Positions 51,319 through 59,806 of a stretch of DNA of 64,000 nt are shown piece by piece. The stretch lies in contig NZ_AGFG01000065.1 of assembly GCF_000226255.1 (NCBI RefSeq), positions 1-64,000 on the forward strand. Reading direction: 5' to 3'. Position 1 is the stretch's first letter; each line of letters begins with the position of its first letter. The notes beneath the pieces were generated by a model. It was not told the origin of the DNA. It ran no database searches and saw only the letters and a list, made by a program, of their open reading frames with translations. The DNA is from Desulfovibrio sp. A2. Its GTDB lineage: Bacteria > Desulfobacterota > Desulfovibrionia > Desulfovibrionales > Desulfovibrionaceae. The position numbers and the translations under genes are program-made.

Positions 51319-52437
51319 ATGGCATCCTCCAACGGATCAGACCGCTTCCGCCGTTCCCGTCCGGTGCGCTCCGGCGGCGCTTCCGCCCAAGCGGGGCGCG
51401 GCGTGGCGGCCACCGGCCTTTCGGCCGGGCCGGAACAGGTGGCGGCGGCCCTGCGCCGCAGGCCCACGCTGCCGCCGTGCTGGCGCGACCTGACCGTGCC
51501 CGCCCCCCCCGCAATGAACGAGGCGTTGCCCGCGCCGTTGCCCCCGCTTCCCCCGTGCACCACCCAGCGCCTGCCGCGCTGGCGGCTGGTGCTGGAGGCC
51601 CGCAACATACCGTACATGGCCGTGCGCCGGGGAGACCGGCAGCACCTGTTCGTGCCCGCGCTGCATGAACGGCTGGCCCGCCTGGAACTGCTGGACGCCG
51701 AGGGCGAGGACGCCGCCGCTCGCGCCCGTCCGCCCGCGCTGCCGCCCGCCCCCTTGCGGGCCAACGCGCACCTGACCCTGTTGGGCCTGCTGCTGTTGGC
51801 CCTGTGGCACGGGGTGCGCATGGGCTGGTGGTGGGACCTGAACCTGCCACTGCCCGACCTGGACCCCGACGTGTGGCGCGACGCGGGCGCTCTGGATGTC
51901 TATTACACCGTGGCGCGCGGGCAGTGGTACCGCGTGGTCACGGCGCTGACCCTGCACGCCGACAGTCCGCACCTGTTCGGCAACATGCTGTTCGGCAGTT
52001 TCTTTCTGGTTCCCCTGTGTCGCCGCGTGGGCATCGGGCCGGGCTGGCTGCTCACCATCCTGGCGGGCGCAGGCGGCAACGTGCTGAACGCGCTGGCGCG
52101 CCCGGCCTCGCACGTCAGCCTGGGCTTTTCCACGGCGCTGTTCGGCGCGGTGGGCGTGCTGTCCGGGCTGCTGGCCGTGGAAGGCGGCTGGAGCGGTTGG
52201 CGGCGCATGGTGGTTCCCCTGGCCGCCGGGCTGGCCATTTTGGGCATGCTGGGCAGCGAAGGGGAACGCACCGACCTTGGCGCGCACCTGTTCGGCCTGG
52301 TGGCGGGCATCGTGGTGGGCATGGCGGCGCAGTGGCTGCGGGAACGCTGCGGCCCGCCGCCGCGCTGGGTGGAATGGCTGGCGGGCGCGGCCTGTGCTGC
52401 GCTGCTGGCGGGCAGTTGGGCGGTGGCCCTGCGGTAG
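51319..52437 (+). CDS. Rhomboid family intramembrane protease
   Basis: The 372-aa protein has a soluble N-terminal part of about 150 residues (Pro/Ala-rich, containing WRLVLEARNIPYMAVRRGD) and a C-terminal rhomboid core. The core shows HLFGNMLFGSFFL, the catalytic Ser in LGFSTALFGAVGVLSG and the catalytic His in LGAHLFGLVAG. These enzymes cut membrane proteins in the bilayer. The ATG at 51319 lacks a good ribosome binding site; an ATG at 51514 is possible. It follows fxsA by 35 bases. Confidence 0.88.
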   Translation: MASSNGSDRFRRSRPVRSGGASAQAGRGVAATGLSAGPEQVAAALRRRPTLPPCWRDLTVPAPPAMNEALPAPLPPLPPCTTQRLPRWRLVLEARNIPYMAVRRGDRQHLFVPALHERLARLELLDAEGEDAAARARPPALPPAPLRANAHLTLLGLLLLALWHGVRMGWWWDLNLPLPDLDPDVWRDAGALDVYYTVARGQWYRVVTALTLHADSPHLFGNMLFGSFFLVPLCRRVGIGPGWLLTILAGAGGNVLNALARPASHVSLGFSTALFGAVGVLSGLLAVEGGWSGWRRMVVPLAAGLAILGMLGSEGERTDLGAHLFGLVAGIVVGMAAQWLRERCGPPPRWVEWLAGAACAALLAGSWAVALR

Positions 52438-52511
52438 CGTGCCCACCCTGTCGGGGGGAGGGGGGGCGTCGGAATGTTTTTTTGCCGGAACGGTCTGGCC
52501 TGCAACGCAAA

Positions 52512-52543
52512 ACGGCCGTGGAGTTGCCTCCACGGCCGTCGTG
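52512..52543. terminator. Bidirectional terminator, rhomboid and glycosyltransferase genes
   Basis: Perfect 11-bp stem ACGGCCGTGGA / TCCACGGCCGT, with TTTT on the minus strand and GTTTCTT on the plus strand, between convergent genes. Confidence 0.9.
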
Positions 52544-52565
52544 TTTCTTGTCGCGCGGGTTCCGG

Positions 52566-54785
52566 CTACTGGGCCTGCGCCGTTGCCGGGGCAGGCGTTG
52601 CCGGGGTGTCCGTGGCCCCCACGCCGGGCGGCGGCGGGGGCGGGGTGGGCACCGGCAGGGGCTGGGGCGCGGCCGGGACGTTGTCCTGCGGCTGCGGGCC
52701 GGGCAGGGGCACGGCCGGGGCCGCGGGCTGTTCGCCTGGCTGCTGCGGCTGGGGAGTTGCGGGCGTGGCCGGGGCAGGGACCGCGCCGTTCCCGGCGTCG
52801 CCAGGGGCGGGTTGCGGCAGGGCCGGGGCGTCCGGCGCGGGGGCCTGATCGCCGGAAACGCCGGGCGCGGGCGTTGCCGCGTCCCCAGGCGTTGCGGGCT
52901 GGACGGGCTGGACGGATTGGACGGGTTGGACGGGGCCGGAGCGCTCCGCCAGCACGTATTCGCGGTCCACGATCCACTGGCGGTGCACCTCGCGCAGGTC
53001 GGCGGGCTTGTCGGCCCACTCCGCGAAACGGTCGGCGCGCATGGCCACCACCAGTTGCGGGAACACGGCCACGGCGGCGCGCAGCGATTCCTCGTCGGAC
53101 AGTTCCTCGATGTTCGAGCCCGCGTAGTAGGTGTACGTGCCGGAGTACACCTTGTAGCTCACCGGGTGGTAGCCCTTGCGGATGTACTCGCCCATCAGTT
53201 CGCCCTGGGCGCGCGGGCTCATGACCGGGTCCAGCGAGGGCGCGGTGAACAGGGCGGCGGGCACGATGAGCGCGGTGACGAAGGCGGCCAGGGTCAGCAG
53301 GCCGCCTTCCGGGCGGCTGCGGTCCACGGCCTTCCACAGCAGCACGGCGAAGACCACGGTGACGCCCGCCAGGATGGGCGCGCCGCGCGCGATGTCGAGC
53401 ATGGCGAGCACCTGCGGCTGAAAGCGCACGCGCACCATGTCCGGCGCCCACTGCCACAGCGATGCGGCCCCGAGGCCCAAGGCAACCGCCAGCAGCAGGA
53501 ACGCCGTCAGGCCGAAGTACATGCGGCTGCCGAAGCCGTTCAGCCGCAGCAGGGCGCGGGCGGTAACCACGGCCAGCAGCGGGAACAGCGGCAGCAGGTA
53601 GATGACGATCTTGATGCTGACCACGGTCAGCAGGGCGAACGAGGTCAGCAGCGCCAGCCAGATGTAGGCCATGCCGTCGCCTTCGCCCTTGCGGGTGGCC
53701 AGCACGGCGCGCAGGGAGGCGGGGGTGAAGGCCCGGCCCCACGGCAGGAACAGCAGCACCGGGGTGAACGGCAGCCACGCGGCGGGCAGGGTGGCCAGGT
53801 AGTGCCACCACGGCTGCTCGTGGTGCCACGCGGCGGTGGCGCGATCGACGATCTGGTGGCGCAGGATGTTGCGGATGAGATCCGCGTAGCCCTCGAACCA
53901 TACCGCGCCCACCCAGGCCAGCAGGGTGGCCAGCATGATGCCGCCGCCGATGGCCACGTCCATGCGGTTCAGGCGGCGGGGCATGCCCCGCCACAGCCCG
54001 TAGGCCAGGCCCGCCAGCAGCGGGAAAGCCAAGCCGAAGGGGCCCTTGATCAGCGTGGCCACGGCGGCCAGGGCGAAGGCCGGAAGTATCCAGCGGAAGG
54101 CCAGGGGCAGGCGCAGCCCCCGGTACATGCACACGTGGGCCAGGGTGATGACCGCCGCGAACAGCAGGTCCATGCGGGCGTAGTGCGTCACGCCCAGGAA
54201 GTAGAAGCCGCACAGCAGCACCAGGCCCGCCGCGAACGATTCGCGCTTGTCGCACCCGGCCACCAGGCGGGCCAGGGCGTAGGTGGCCCACAGCGCCAGC
54301 AGGCCGGAAACGGCGGCTCCCAACTGGAAGACCATGGGGCCGTCCACGCCGGGGATGGCGTCCAGCAGGCCAAGGAACCAGAAATATACGGGTGGCTTGT
54401 CCGGGTAGGGGGTGCCGTTCAGGTGCGGCACCAGCCATTGCCCGGTGGCCAGCATGGTTTCGTAGACGTTGCCGTGGCGGATTTCGTCCGAGAACCACAG
54501 CGCCCGCGCGTCCAGGGTGAAGGCCGTCTGCGCCGCGTAGATGAGCGTGAGCGGCAGCAGGGGGAACAGGGCCAGCAGGTCGTACAGCCGGGACAGGATG
54601 CCCCTGGCGCGGGGCGGCGGACAGGACCCGGCGGGCTTGTCATCGGTCTTTCCGGGGCCGCTCGGGGCAGGACCGTCCTTCGCGGGACCGTTTTGGGCGC
54701 TGCCGGAAGCGGCGGTGCCGCCGGGCGGGGTTTGGGGGGCGACCTTGGATTCGGAGGCGGCGGTTTCGGGCTTCGGCTCGGTCAT
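52566..54785 (-). CDS. GT-C glycosyltransferase, ArnT/PMT-like
   Basis: The 739-aa inner-membrane protein has about 12 membrane segments after a 60-residue cytosolic Pro/Gly/Ala-rich leader. The first periplasmic loop has the acidic pair SDEIRHGNVYE and the next YPDKPPVYFWFLG, the pattern of enzymes that move a sugar from undecaprenyl phosphate to lipid A or protein. A 130-residue Pro/Ala/Gln-rich C-terminal tail is unusual. It overlaps the upstream PAP2 gene at ATGA, so the pair is likely translated together. The acceptor is unknown. Confidence 0.88.
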   Translation of the reverse strand: MTEPKPETAASESKVAPQTPPGGTAASGSAQNGPAKDGPAPSGPGKTDDKPAGSCPPPRARGILSRLYDLLALFPLLPLTLIYAAQTAFTLDARALWFSDEIRHGNVYETMLATGQWLVPHLNGTPYPDKPPVYFWFLGLLDAIPGVDGPMVFQLGAAVSGLLALWATYALARLVAGCDKRESFAAGLVLLCGFYFLGVTHYARMDLLFAAVITLAHVCMYRGLRLPLAFRWILPAFALAAVATLIKGPFGLAFPLLAGLAYGLWRGMPRRLNRMDVAIGGGIMLATLLAWVGAVWFEGYADLIRNILRHQIVDRATAAWHHEQPWWHYLATLPAAWLPFTPVLLFLPWGRAFTPASLRAVLATRKGEGDGMAYIWLALLTSFALLTVVSIKIVIYLLPLFPLLAVVTARALLRLNGFGSRMYFGLTAFLLLAVALGLGAASLWQWAPDMVRVRFQPQVLAMLDIARGAPILAGVTVVFAVLLWKAVDRSRPEGGLLTLAAFVTALIVPAALFTAPSLDPVMSPRAQGELMGEYIRKGYHPVSYKVYSGTYTYYAGSNIEELSDEESLRAAVAVFPQLVVAMRADRFAEWADKPADLREVHRQWIVDREYVLAERSGPVQPVQSVQPVQPATPGDAATPAPGVSGDQAPAPDAPALPQPAPGDAGNGAVPAPATPATPQPQQPGEQPAAPAVPLPGPQPQDNVPAAPQPLPVPTPPPPPPGVGATDTPATPAPATAQAQ

Positions 54786-55399
54786 GGGGTGGCGGTCCTG
54801 TGGGTGATGCGGTGTATGACGAAGGCGGCAAGGCTGCCCAGCAGGAGCCCGGCCAGTACGTCGCTGGCGTGGTGCTGCCCCAGCAGCACCCGCGAATAGC
54901 CCACGGCGGCCACGAAACAGCCGAGGGCCAGGGAGGCGGCCGCGCGCTGCCAGCGCATGGCCAGCGGCGCGCACGCGCCGACGATTTCCGTGGTGTGGCC
55001 GGAAGGCAGCGAATTGTGCGGCCCGTCGAACGAAAACGGCATCCACGGGCCCGCCACGCCGGGCCGGGTGCGCCCGGCGGCGATCTTGACCACCCGCACG
55101 AGCAGGAACGAAATCAGCAGCTGCACCGCCACGTAGACCATGACGAAACGCACGGTGCGCGGGTCGTGGTTGCGGCGGGCGCGCCACACGAGCGCCGCGT
55201 AGACCACGTACATGGCCGGGTTGCCCCAGTCGGTCAGCACTCGCACGGCCACGGTCGCGTCGGGGTGGGCATGCCGCCACGCGCGCCAGAACGCCGTCAC
55301 CTCGTCCCCGCTGCCCAGGCACAGGGTGGAAACCGCAAGCAGCGCCAGCAGCGGCAGTGCGCACAGCACATGGTGCGAAAGAGGGTACGGCTGACGCAT
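54782..55399 (-). CDS. PAP2 family membrane phosphatase
   Basis: The 205-aa protein has about five membrane segments and the three phosphatase motifs: KIAAGRTRP, PSGH (NSLPSGHTTE) and SRVLLGQHHASD. The family removes phosphate from lipids such as undecaprenyl pyrophosphate or lipid A. AAGGCGGCA precedes the ATG at 55399. It is coupled by a 4-base overlap to the GT-C glycosyltransferase, which suggests a joint role in lipid-carrier recycling or lipid A remodelling. Confidence 0.92.
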   Translation of the reverse strand: MRQPYPLSHHVLCALPLLALLAVSTLCLGSGDEVTAFWRAWRHAHPDATVAVRVLTDWGNPAMYVVYAALVWRARRNHDPRTVRFVMVYVAVQLLISFLLVRVVKIAAGRTRPGVAGPWMPFSFDGPHNSLPSGHTTEIVGACAPLAMRWQRAAASLALGCFVAAVGYSRVLLGQHHASDVLAGLLLGSLAAFVIHRITHRTATP

Positions 55400-55570
55400 T
55401 GCCGCCTTATAGGGTGAAACCGGAGTGAAGGGAAGGGCGCGTGCGCGCCGCGCAGGGCGTTGGCCGGGCATTTCTTTGGCCCGGCGTGCCGACGCCCCAT
55501 TTTCGTGCGGCGCGCGCCGCGAACGGCAAGCGGGGAAACGCCGTTGCGCCTGCAACGTGCCATTCCCCCC

Positions 55571-55622
55571 TTACCTGGCCTGATCTGACGTGACCTGACC
55601 TGACGTGACGTGACCTGACGTG
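55571..55622. repeat. Short imperfect tandem repeats
   Basis: Variants of TGACGTGACC/TGACCTGACG repeat about five times in the gap 55400-55758, which holds no supported gene. They may be binding-site repeats or slippage products. Confidence 0.5.
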
Positions 55623-55685
55623 GCATGGCGGTGCTGGGCGCGGCCATCTTTTTCGCCGCGTACCGTGTCTCGCGGCCAGGGTGCC

Positions 55686-55714
55686 TTGACGTCACTTTTT
55701 CGCTAGGCTATTCG
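55686..55714 (+). promoter_or_regulatory. Candidate sigma70 promoter of the MATE gene
   Basis: TTGACG (55686-55691), 17-bp spacer, TATTCG (55709-55714), 45 bases before the start codon. The -10 is weak. Confidence 0.45.
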
Positions 55715-55758
55715 TTACAGCTTTTCCGCAACACGGACTGTACGTCACGGAGGATGGA

Positions 55759-57240
55759 ATGTTGTCGAAGATGGTGGCAGGCATCACCGGGCGCTGGAAC
55801 GCGCCGGGCGGGTACCGCGAGGTGCTCGGCGTCAGCCTGCCGCTGGTGGCCAGCATGGCCTCCACCACGGTCATGGAGTTCACCGACCGGCTGTTCCTGA
55901 GCCATTACTCGGTGGAGGCCATCGCGGCGGCCACCCCGGCTGCCGTGGTGCATTTGCTGTTTCTGCTCACCTGCATGGGCATCACCGGGTATTCCGGGGT
56001 GTTCATTGCCCAGTACATCGGTTCCGGCGCGCCACGCCGGGTTGGCGCGGCCCTGTGGCAGGGCCTGTACATGGCGCTGGCCTTCGGTGCGGGCATGGGC
56101 CTCTTGTGGTACGCCGCACCCGCCATTTTCGCCTTTGCCGGGCATTCGTCGGGGGTGCAGGCGGGCGAGGTGGCCTATTTCCGCATGCTCACGGCGGGTT
56201 CGGTGCTGCCGCTGGTCAACAGTTGCCTGGCCGGGTTCTTTACCGGGCAGGGCCGCACCCGCCCGGTGCTGGTCGCCAACCTGGCCGCCATGGCGGTGAA
56301 CATTCCGCTGGACTACGCCCTGATATACGGTGTCTGGGGCTTGCCGGAGATGGGCATTGCCGGGGCGGGGCTGGCCACGGCTACCGGGTGGGGCGTGGGC
56401 ACGTTGCTGTTCGTGCGGATGGTGTTCACCGCCCGCAACGAACGGTGTTACCGGGTGTGGAGCGGGCGCGGGTTCGAACCGGAACTGTTCCGGCGCATGG
56501 CCCGCTACGGCCTGCCCAGTGGCATCAACGGCTTTGCCGAACTGTTCTCGGTGACGTGGTTCGTGTTCCTGGTGGGTGAACTGGGTGAAACCGCGCTGGC
56601 CGCCACCAACATTACCTTTTCCATCAATATGGTGGCCTTCCTGCCCATGATAGGCATGAACATAGCCGTGGGCAGCATGGTGGGGCAGGCCATGGGGCGG
56701 GGCAGCCCCGCCGATGCCGAACGGGTCACGTCCAGCACCCTGCATATGGCCATGGCCTGGATGTTCGCGCTTTCCCTGCTGTTTTTCTATGCGCCAGGCC
56801 CGCTGTACGGGCTGTTTCTGGACGGCAGCGCCCACGATGCGGCCATGGCCGCGCAACAGGCAGAAATCCGCGACCTTGGCGTGGTGCTGCTGCGCTTCGT
56901 GTGCGTGTACTGCCTGCTGGACGGGGTGACCATTGTCTACACCGGCGCGCTGAAGGGCGCGGGCGACACGTGGTTCGTCATGTGGAACATGCTGTTGGGC
57001 TGCCTGATCGGCCTGGTGCTGCCCACGCTGGCCCTGCGCGCCTCGGGCCTGATGACCCTGAACTCGCTGTGGGCGGCGTTCACCGCGTTCATCCTGTTGC
57101 TGGCCGTAATATCGTGGCTGCGTTTTCGGCGCGGCGCGTGGAAGCGGCTGCGGCTGGTGGAGACGGCCCACCCCCTGCCAGCGCCGGAAGGCGCACGGGG
57201 GGCTACGCACGGGCAAGGACCGGGCTGCGGCGGGGAATAG
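55759..57240 (+). CDS. MATE family efflux transporter
   Basis: The 493-aa inner-membrane protein has twelve hydrophobic segments in two homologous halves. Family patterns are LPLVASMASTTVMEFTDRLFL, NIPLDYALIYG and ALKGAGDTWFVMW. Members export drugs or metabolites in exchange for Na+ or H+. CGGAGGATGGA precedes the ATG. It is monocistronic with a terminator 53 bases downstream. The substrate is unknown. Confidence 0.93.
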   Translation: MLSKMVAGITGRWNAPGGYREVLGVSLPLVASMASTTVMEFTDRLFLSHYSVEAIAAATPAAVVHLLFLLTCMGITGYSGVFIAQYIGSGAPRRVGAALWQGLYMALAFGAGMGLLWYAAPAIFAFAGHSSGVQAGEVAYFRMLTAGSVLPLVNSCLAGFFTGQGRTRPVLVANLAAMAVNIPLDYALIYGVWGLPEMGIAGAGLATATGWGVGTLLFVRMVFTARNERCYRVWSGRGFEPELFRRMARYGLPSGINGFAELFSVTWFVFLVGELGETALAATNITFSINMVAFLPMIGMNIAVGSMVGQAMGRGSPADAERVTSSTLHMAMAWMFALSLLFFYAPGPLYGLFLDGSAHDAAMAAQQAEIRDLGVVLLRFVCVYCLLDGVTIVYTGALKGAGDTWFVMWNMLLGCLIGLVLPTLALRASGLMTLNSLWAAFTAFILLLAVISWLRFRRGAWKRLRLVETAHPLPAPEGARGATHGQGPGCGGE

Positions 57241-57292
57241 CCCCCCCGCCCCCCGACCATTCCCGTGGGGCTGGCCAGCGGAAAGAAAACGG

Positions 57293-57332
57293 AAAGGGCC
57301 GCGCGGCGATTGCCGGGCGGCCCTTTGCTTTT
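57293..57332. terminator. Bidirectional terminator, MATE and MTH1187-like genes
   Basis: AAAGGGCCGC / GCGGCCCTTT stem followed by GCTTTT on the plus strand and CCGTTTTC on the minus strand. Confidence 0.88.
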
Positions 57333-57344
57333 GGGTGGGTAGCT

Positions 57345-57647
57345 TCAGTCTGCGCGCAGCTTTGCCTGTACCGAGGCCACCTTGCCCGCCATGCGGCCGG
57401 AGGGGCCCTTGCGCAGGTCCACCTTCAGGGTCATGTACACCCGGTCGCAATCCTCTTCCAGCGCGGCCAGGCAGCGGTCGGCCACCTGCATGACCTCTGC
57501 CCGCTCCCCTTCCACCGTGGTGCCCATGGGGCCAAGCTGGTACGGCAGGCCGCTTTCCTGGATGACGGCCAGCACGCGCGCCACCCACGGGCTGACGCTG
57601 CCCCCCTTGTCCATGGGAAAGACGGCGATTTCGGCAAGAACGCTCAT
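57345..57647 (-). CDS. MTH1187/DUF77 family thiamine-binding-like protein
   Basis: The 100-aa soluble protein has the family pattern MSVLAEIAVFPMDKGGSVSP, GLPYQLGPMGTTVEGE and a C-terminal RVYMTLKVDLRKG. Relatives form ferredoxin-like oligomers that bind thiamine or its pyrimidine part. CGGAGGCACC precedes the ATG at 57647. It is a single gene between terminators. No TPP riboswitch was seen upstream. The ligand is inferred from the family. Confidence 0.88.
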   Translation of the reverse strand: MSVLAEIAVFPMDKGGSVSPWVARVLAVIQESGLPYQLGPMGTTVEGERAEVMQVADRCLAALEEDCDRVYMTLKVDLRKGPSGRMAGKVASVQAKLRAD

Positions 57648-57772
57648 GGTGCCTCCGTGCGGTTGTGTCCGATGCCGCATGATGCACCCGAACGGCTTGC
57701 TACGCCACCCCCGGCATGCGGGGGGGGACGGCCACCAGCACGCCGCACGCCGCACGCCGCACGCCAAAGAAA

Positions 57773-57803
57773 ACGGGGGCCGTCCTTGCGGATGGTCCCC
57801 GTC
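57773..57803 (-). terminator. Terminator of the MAF-type gene
   Basis: ACGGGGGCC / GGTCCCCGT arms with a T-rich tail (GTTTTCTTT) on the minus strand, 30 bases after the stop. Confidence 0.75.
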
Positions 57804-57832
57804 GCCGTTCGCGGAAAGCGTTTGCGGGTTGG

Positions 57833-59614
57833 CTAAGCGGCCTGCTTGTCCGGGGCCGAGGCCATCACCTCGTCGATGCGCCGGATCTTGTCCAGCACCC
57901 GCCGGGCGATCTGCCGGAATTCCGACATCTGCGGCAGGCTGTACCGGTCGCGACCGTGCACCAGCCCGGAAACGTCCATGATCTCGTTGTACAGGTAGGG
58001 CGTGCAGATGGGGTCCTGGCGCAGGAAGAAGTGCACCCGGCCGATCATCTCCACGATTTCCGCCGCGTGGCGTTCCGGCTTGCGGAACAGCGTTTCCAGC
58101 CGCTTCTGGGCGTTGCGCAGCGAGGTGCGCCAGTGCGGCAGACGCGGGGCGAACAGGGGCTGCGCGCAGGGGGTCATGGCTTCGTCCAGCCGCTGGCGGA
58201 ACGAAGAAAGGGGGTCGGAAAGGCCGGTCAGGCAGTCCGGGCCGTCGGGGCCGGACGCTTCCGGCAGCTCGCGGGAAAGTTCGTCCGGCGCGATTTCTCG
58301 CGCGCCCCGGATCAGCGCGCCGCCGCCGTACAGGTTCACCACGTCCAGATTCAGGGTGCGGATGTCCTGCTCCATGTCGCGCAGGGCGGTGGCGTAGGGC
58401 AGGGTGGACCGCACCGGGCCGTCGCGCCCCGGCAGTTCCAGCGTGCCCACGGTGACGGCTGCGGCGTGGTGCCCGGCGGCGTGCGAGGCCTCGCCCCGCC
58501 AGCCGAAGTCCTGCCCGGCCAGCACGATGCGCCCCGCGTCCAGCCAGTGCAGCAGGCGCAGCAGGGCCACGCTGACGTTGCCCGCCGCGTCCAGCACCAG
58601 GTCGTCTTTGCCCGCGATGAAGGTGGCCATGCCGCCCACGGTCCACAGCGGCAGGGTGGGGCCGGGGTAGCGGCGCACCACGTCGGGCTGGACCTTTGTG
58701 GAATAGATGAGCGGCACGTGGCGGGCCCATTCCGGGTCCAGCCGGTCGTATACGCGGGCAATGCCGTCGCTGTAGTCGATGCACAGGGCGATATCCGGCC
58801 GGATGCCCACGGCCTGCATGGCGGGCAGGGTTTGCAGGGCCGAGGTGACCAGAGCCCGGCCACGCAGCGCGGCCACGGCCGGGGCCGATGCCGCCAGCGA
58901 GGGGCCCGCGCCCGCGATGACGGCGGGCAGGCCGTTCAGCGCGCCGCGCAGCGATTTCATGTCGCCGTCGGCCAGGGCACGCCGGAAATTGGAAAGTTCG
59001 TTGCCCACCATCACGTCCTGCGCCCGGCGCAGGGTGGCCAGTTCCACCGAGAGGGCGTCGAGCTGTTCGCGGCAGATGCGCGTCCAGTAGGCGTAGGCGG
59101 GGCCGATCTGCTGGCTGGCAAGGTCCGCCTGAAGCAGGATGCGCCCGAACAGGAACTGCTTGTCGCACCCGCGTACGGCGGCCACCAGCGCATCGAACTG
59201 CGGCGCCACGAAGGTCAGCCTGCCGGATTCGATGAACGGCCGGTAGTCCGTCATGCCGATGCACAGGGTGAGCATGGCCGGGTCGGGCTCCACCACTAGC
59301 AGCCGGTGGCGCGGCGGGGTGTTTTCCAGCATGTGGTTGATGCCGTAGCCCAGGTTGGCCCCCACGATGATGGTGGCCGATCGCTCCGCCTGTTCGGTGG
59401 GCGGCCATGACCGGTATGCGAACAGCGGTGGAAAGGCGTCAAACAACCGACGACCGTCTTCCAGCTCGATGTCCAGCATGTTCCAGCGGTTCAGGCGCAG
59501 GCGGGCGGCCAGCGTTTCGGGCGCGGGAGCGTTTTCGGCAAGCCATGCGGCCACTTTGGGCTGCGCGGCGGCCAATGCCTTCGTGTTTTCGGCGAGGAAC
59601 TGGGTGTGGTTCAT
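57833..59614 (-). CDS. Motility-associated factor glycosyltransferase-like (MAF_flag10) protein
   Basis: The product is a 593-aa cytosolic protein. The N-terminal part has ATIIVGANLGYGINHML and LLVVEPDPAMLTLCIGM, and the central MAF_flag10 domain has the AVIAGAGPSLAASAPAV motif and DIALCIDYSDGIARVYD. Maf proteins add nonulosonic acids to flagellin in several bacteria; related proteins bind other activated sugars or pterins. No flagellar gene is adjacent, so the acceptor is open. The start at 59614 was chosen as the first Met of the conserved-looking part; no strong ribosome binding site is seen. Confidence 0.85.
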   Translation of the reverse strand: MNHTQFLAENTKALAAAQPKVAAWLAENAPAPETLAARLRLNRWNMLDIELEDGRRLFDAFPPLFAYRSWPPTEQAERSATIIVGANLGYGINHMLENTPPRHRLLVVEPDPAMLTLCIGMTDYRPFIESGRLTFVAPQFDALVAAVRGCDKQFLFGRILLQADLASQQIGPAYAYWTRICREQLDALSVELATLRRAQDVMVGNELSNFRRALADGDMKSLRGALNGLPAVIAGAGPSLAASAPAVAALRGRALVTSALQTLPAMQAVGIRPDIALCIDYSDGIARVYDRLDPEWARHVPLIYSTKVQPDVVRRYPGPTLPLWTVGGMATFIAGKDDLVLDAAGNVSVALLRLLHWLDAGRIVLAGQDFGWRGEASHAAGHHAAAVTVGTLELPGRDGPVRSTLPYATALRDMEQDIRTLNLDVVNLYGGGALIRGAREIAPDELSRELPEASGPDGPDCLTGLSDPLSSFRQRLDEAMTPCAQPLFAPRLPHWRTSLRNAQKRLETLFRKPERHAAEIVEMIGRVHFFLRQDPICTPYLYNEIMDVSGLVHGRDRYSLPQMSEFRQIARRVLDKIRRIDEVMASAPDKQAA

Positions 59615-59806
59615 GTCGCAATGCATGCATGATGCATGCCGAAAAAGTGCGGGAATATGGTGGTGGCGGGTGCGGGTACGGGCGCGGCGGACGAGGCCCG
59701 GCGCATGGGCCGGAATATTGGGCCGCCCCTTCGGCGCGCTGGCGCGGAAGGGGCGGCGGAAGCGGAAACGCATGCGGGCGGCGGCCCGCATGCGGCACTG
59801 GTGCGT

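Noticed and set aside
55571..55622. CRISPR or tandem operator array
   Set aside because: The units are about 10 bp, imperfect and without spacers. It is kept only as a short repeat.
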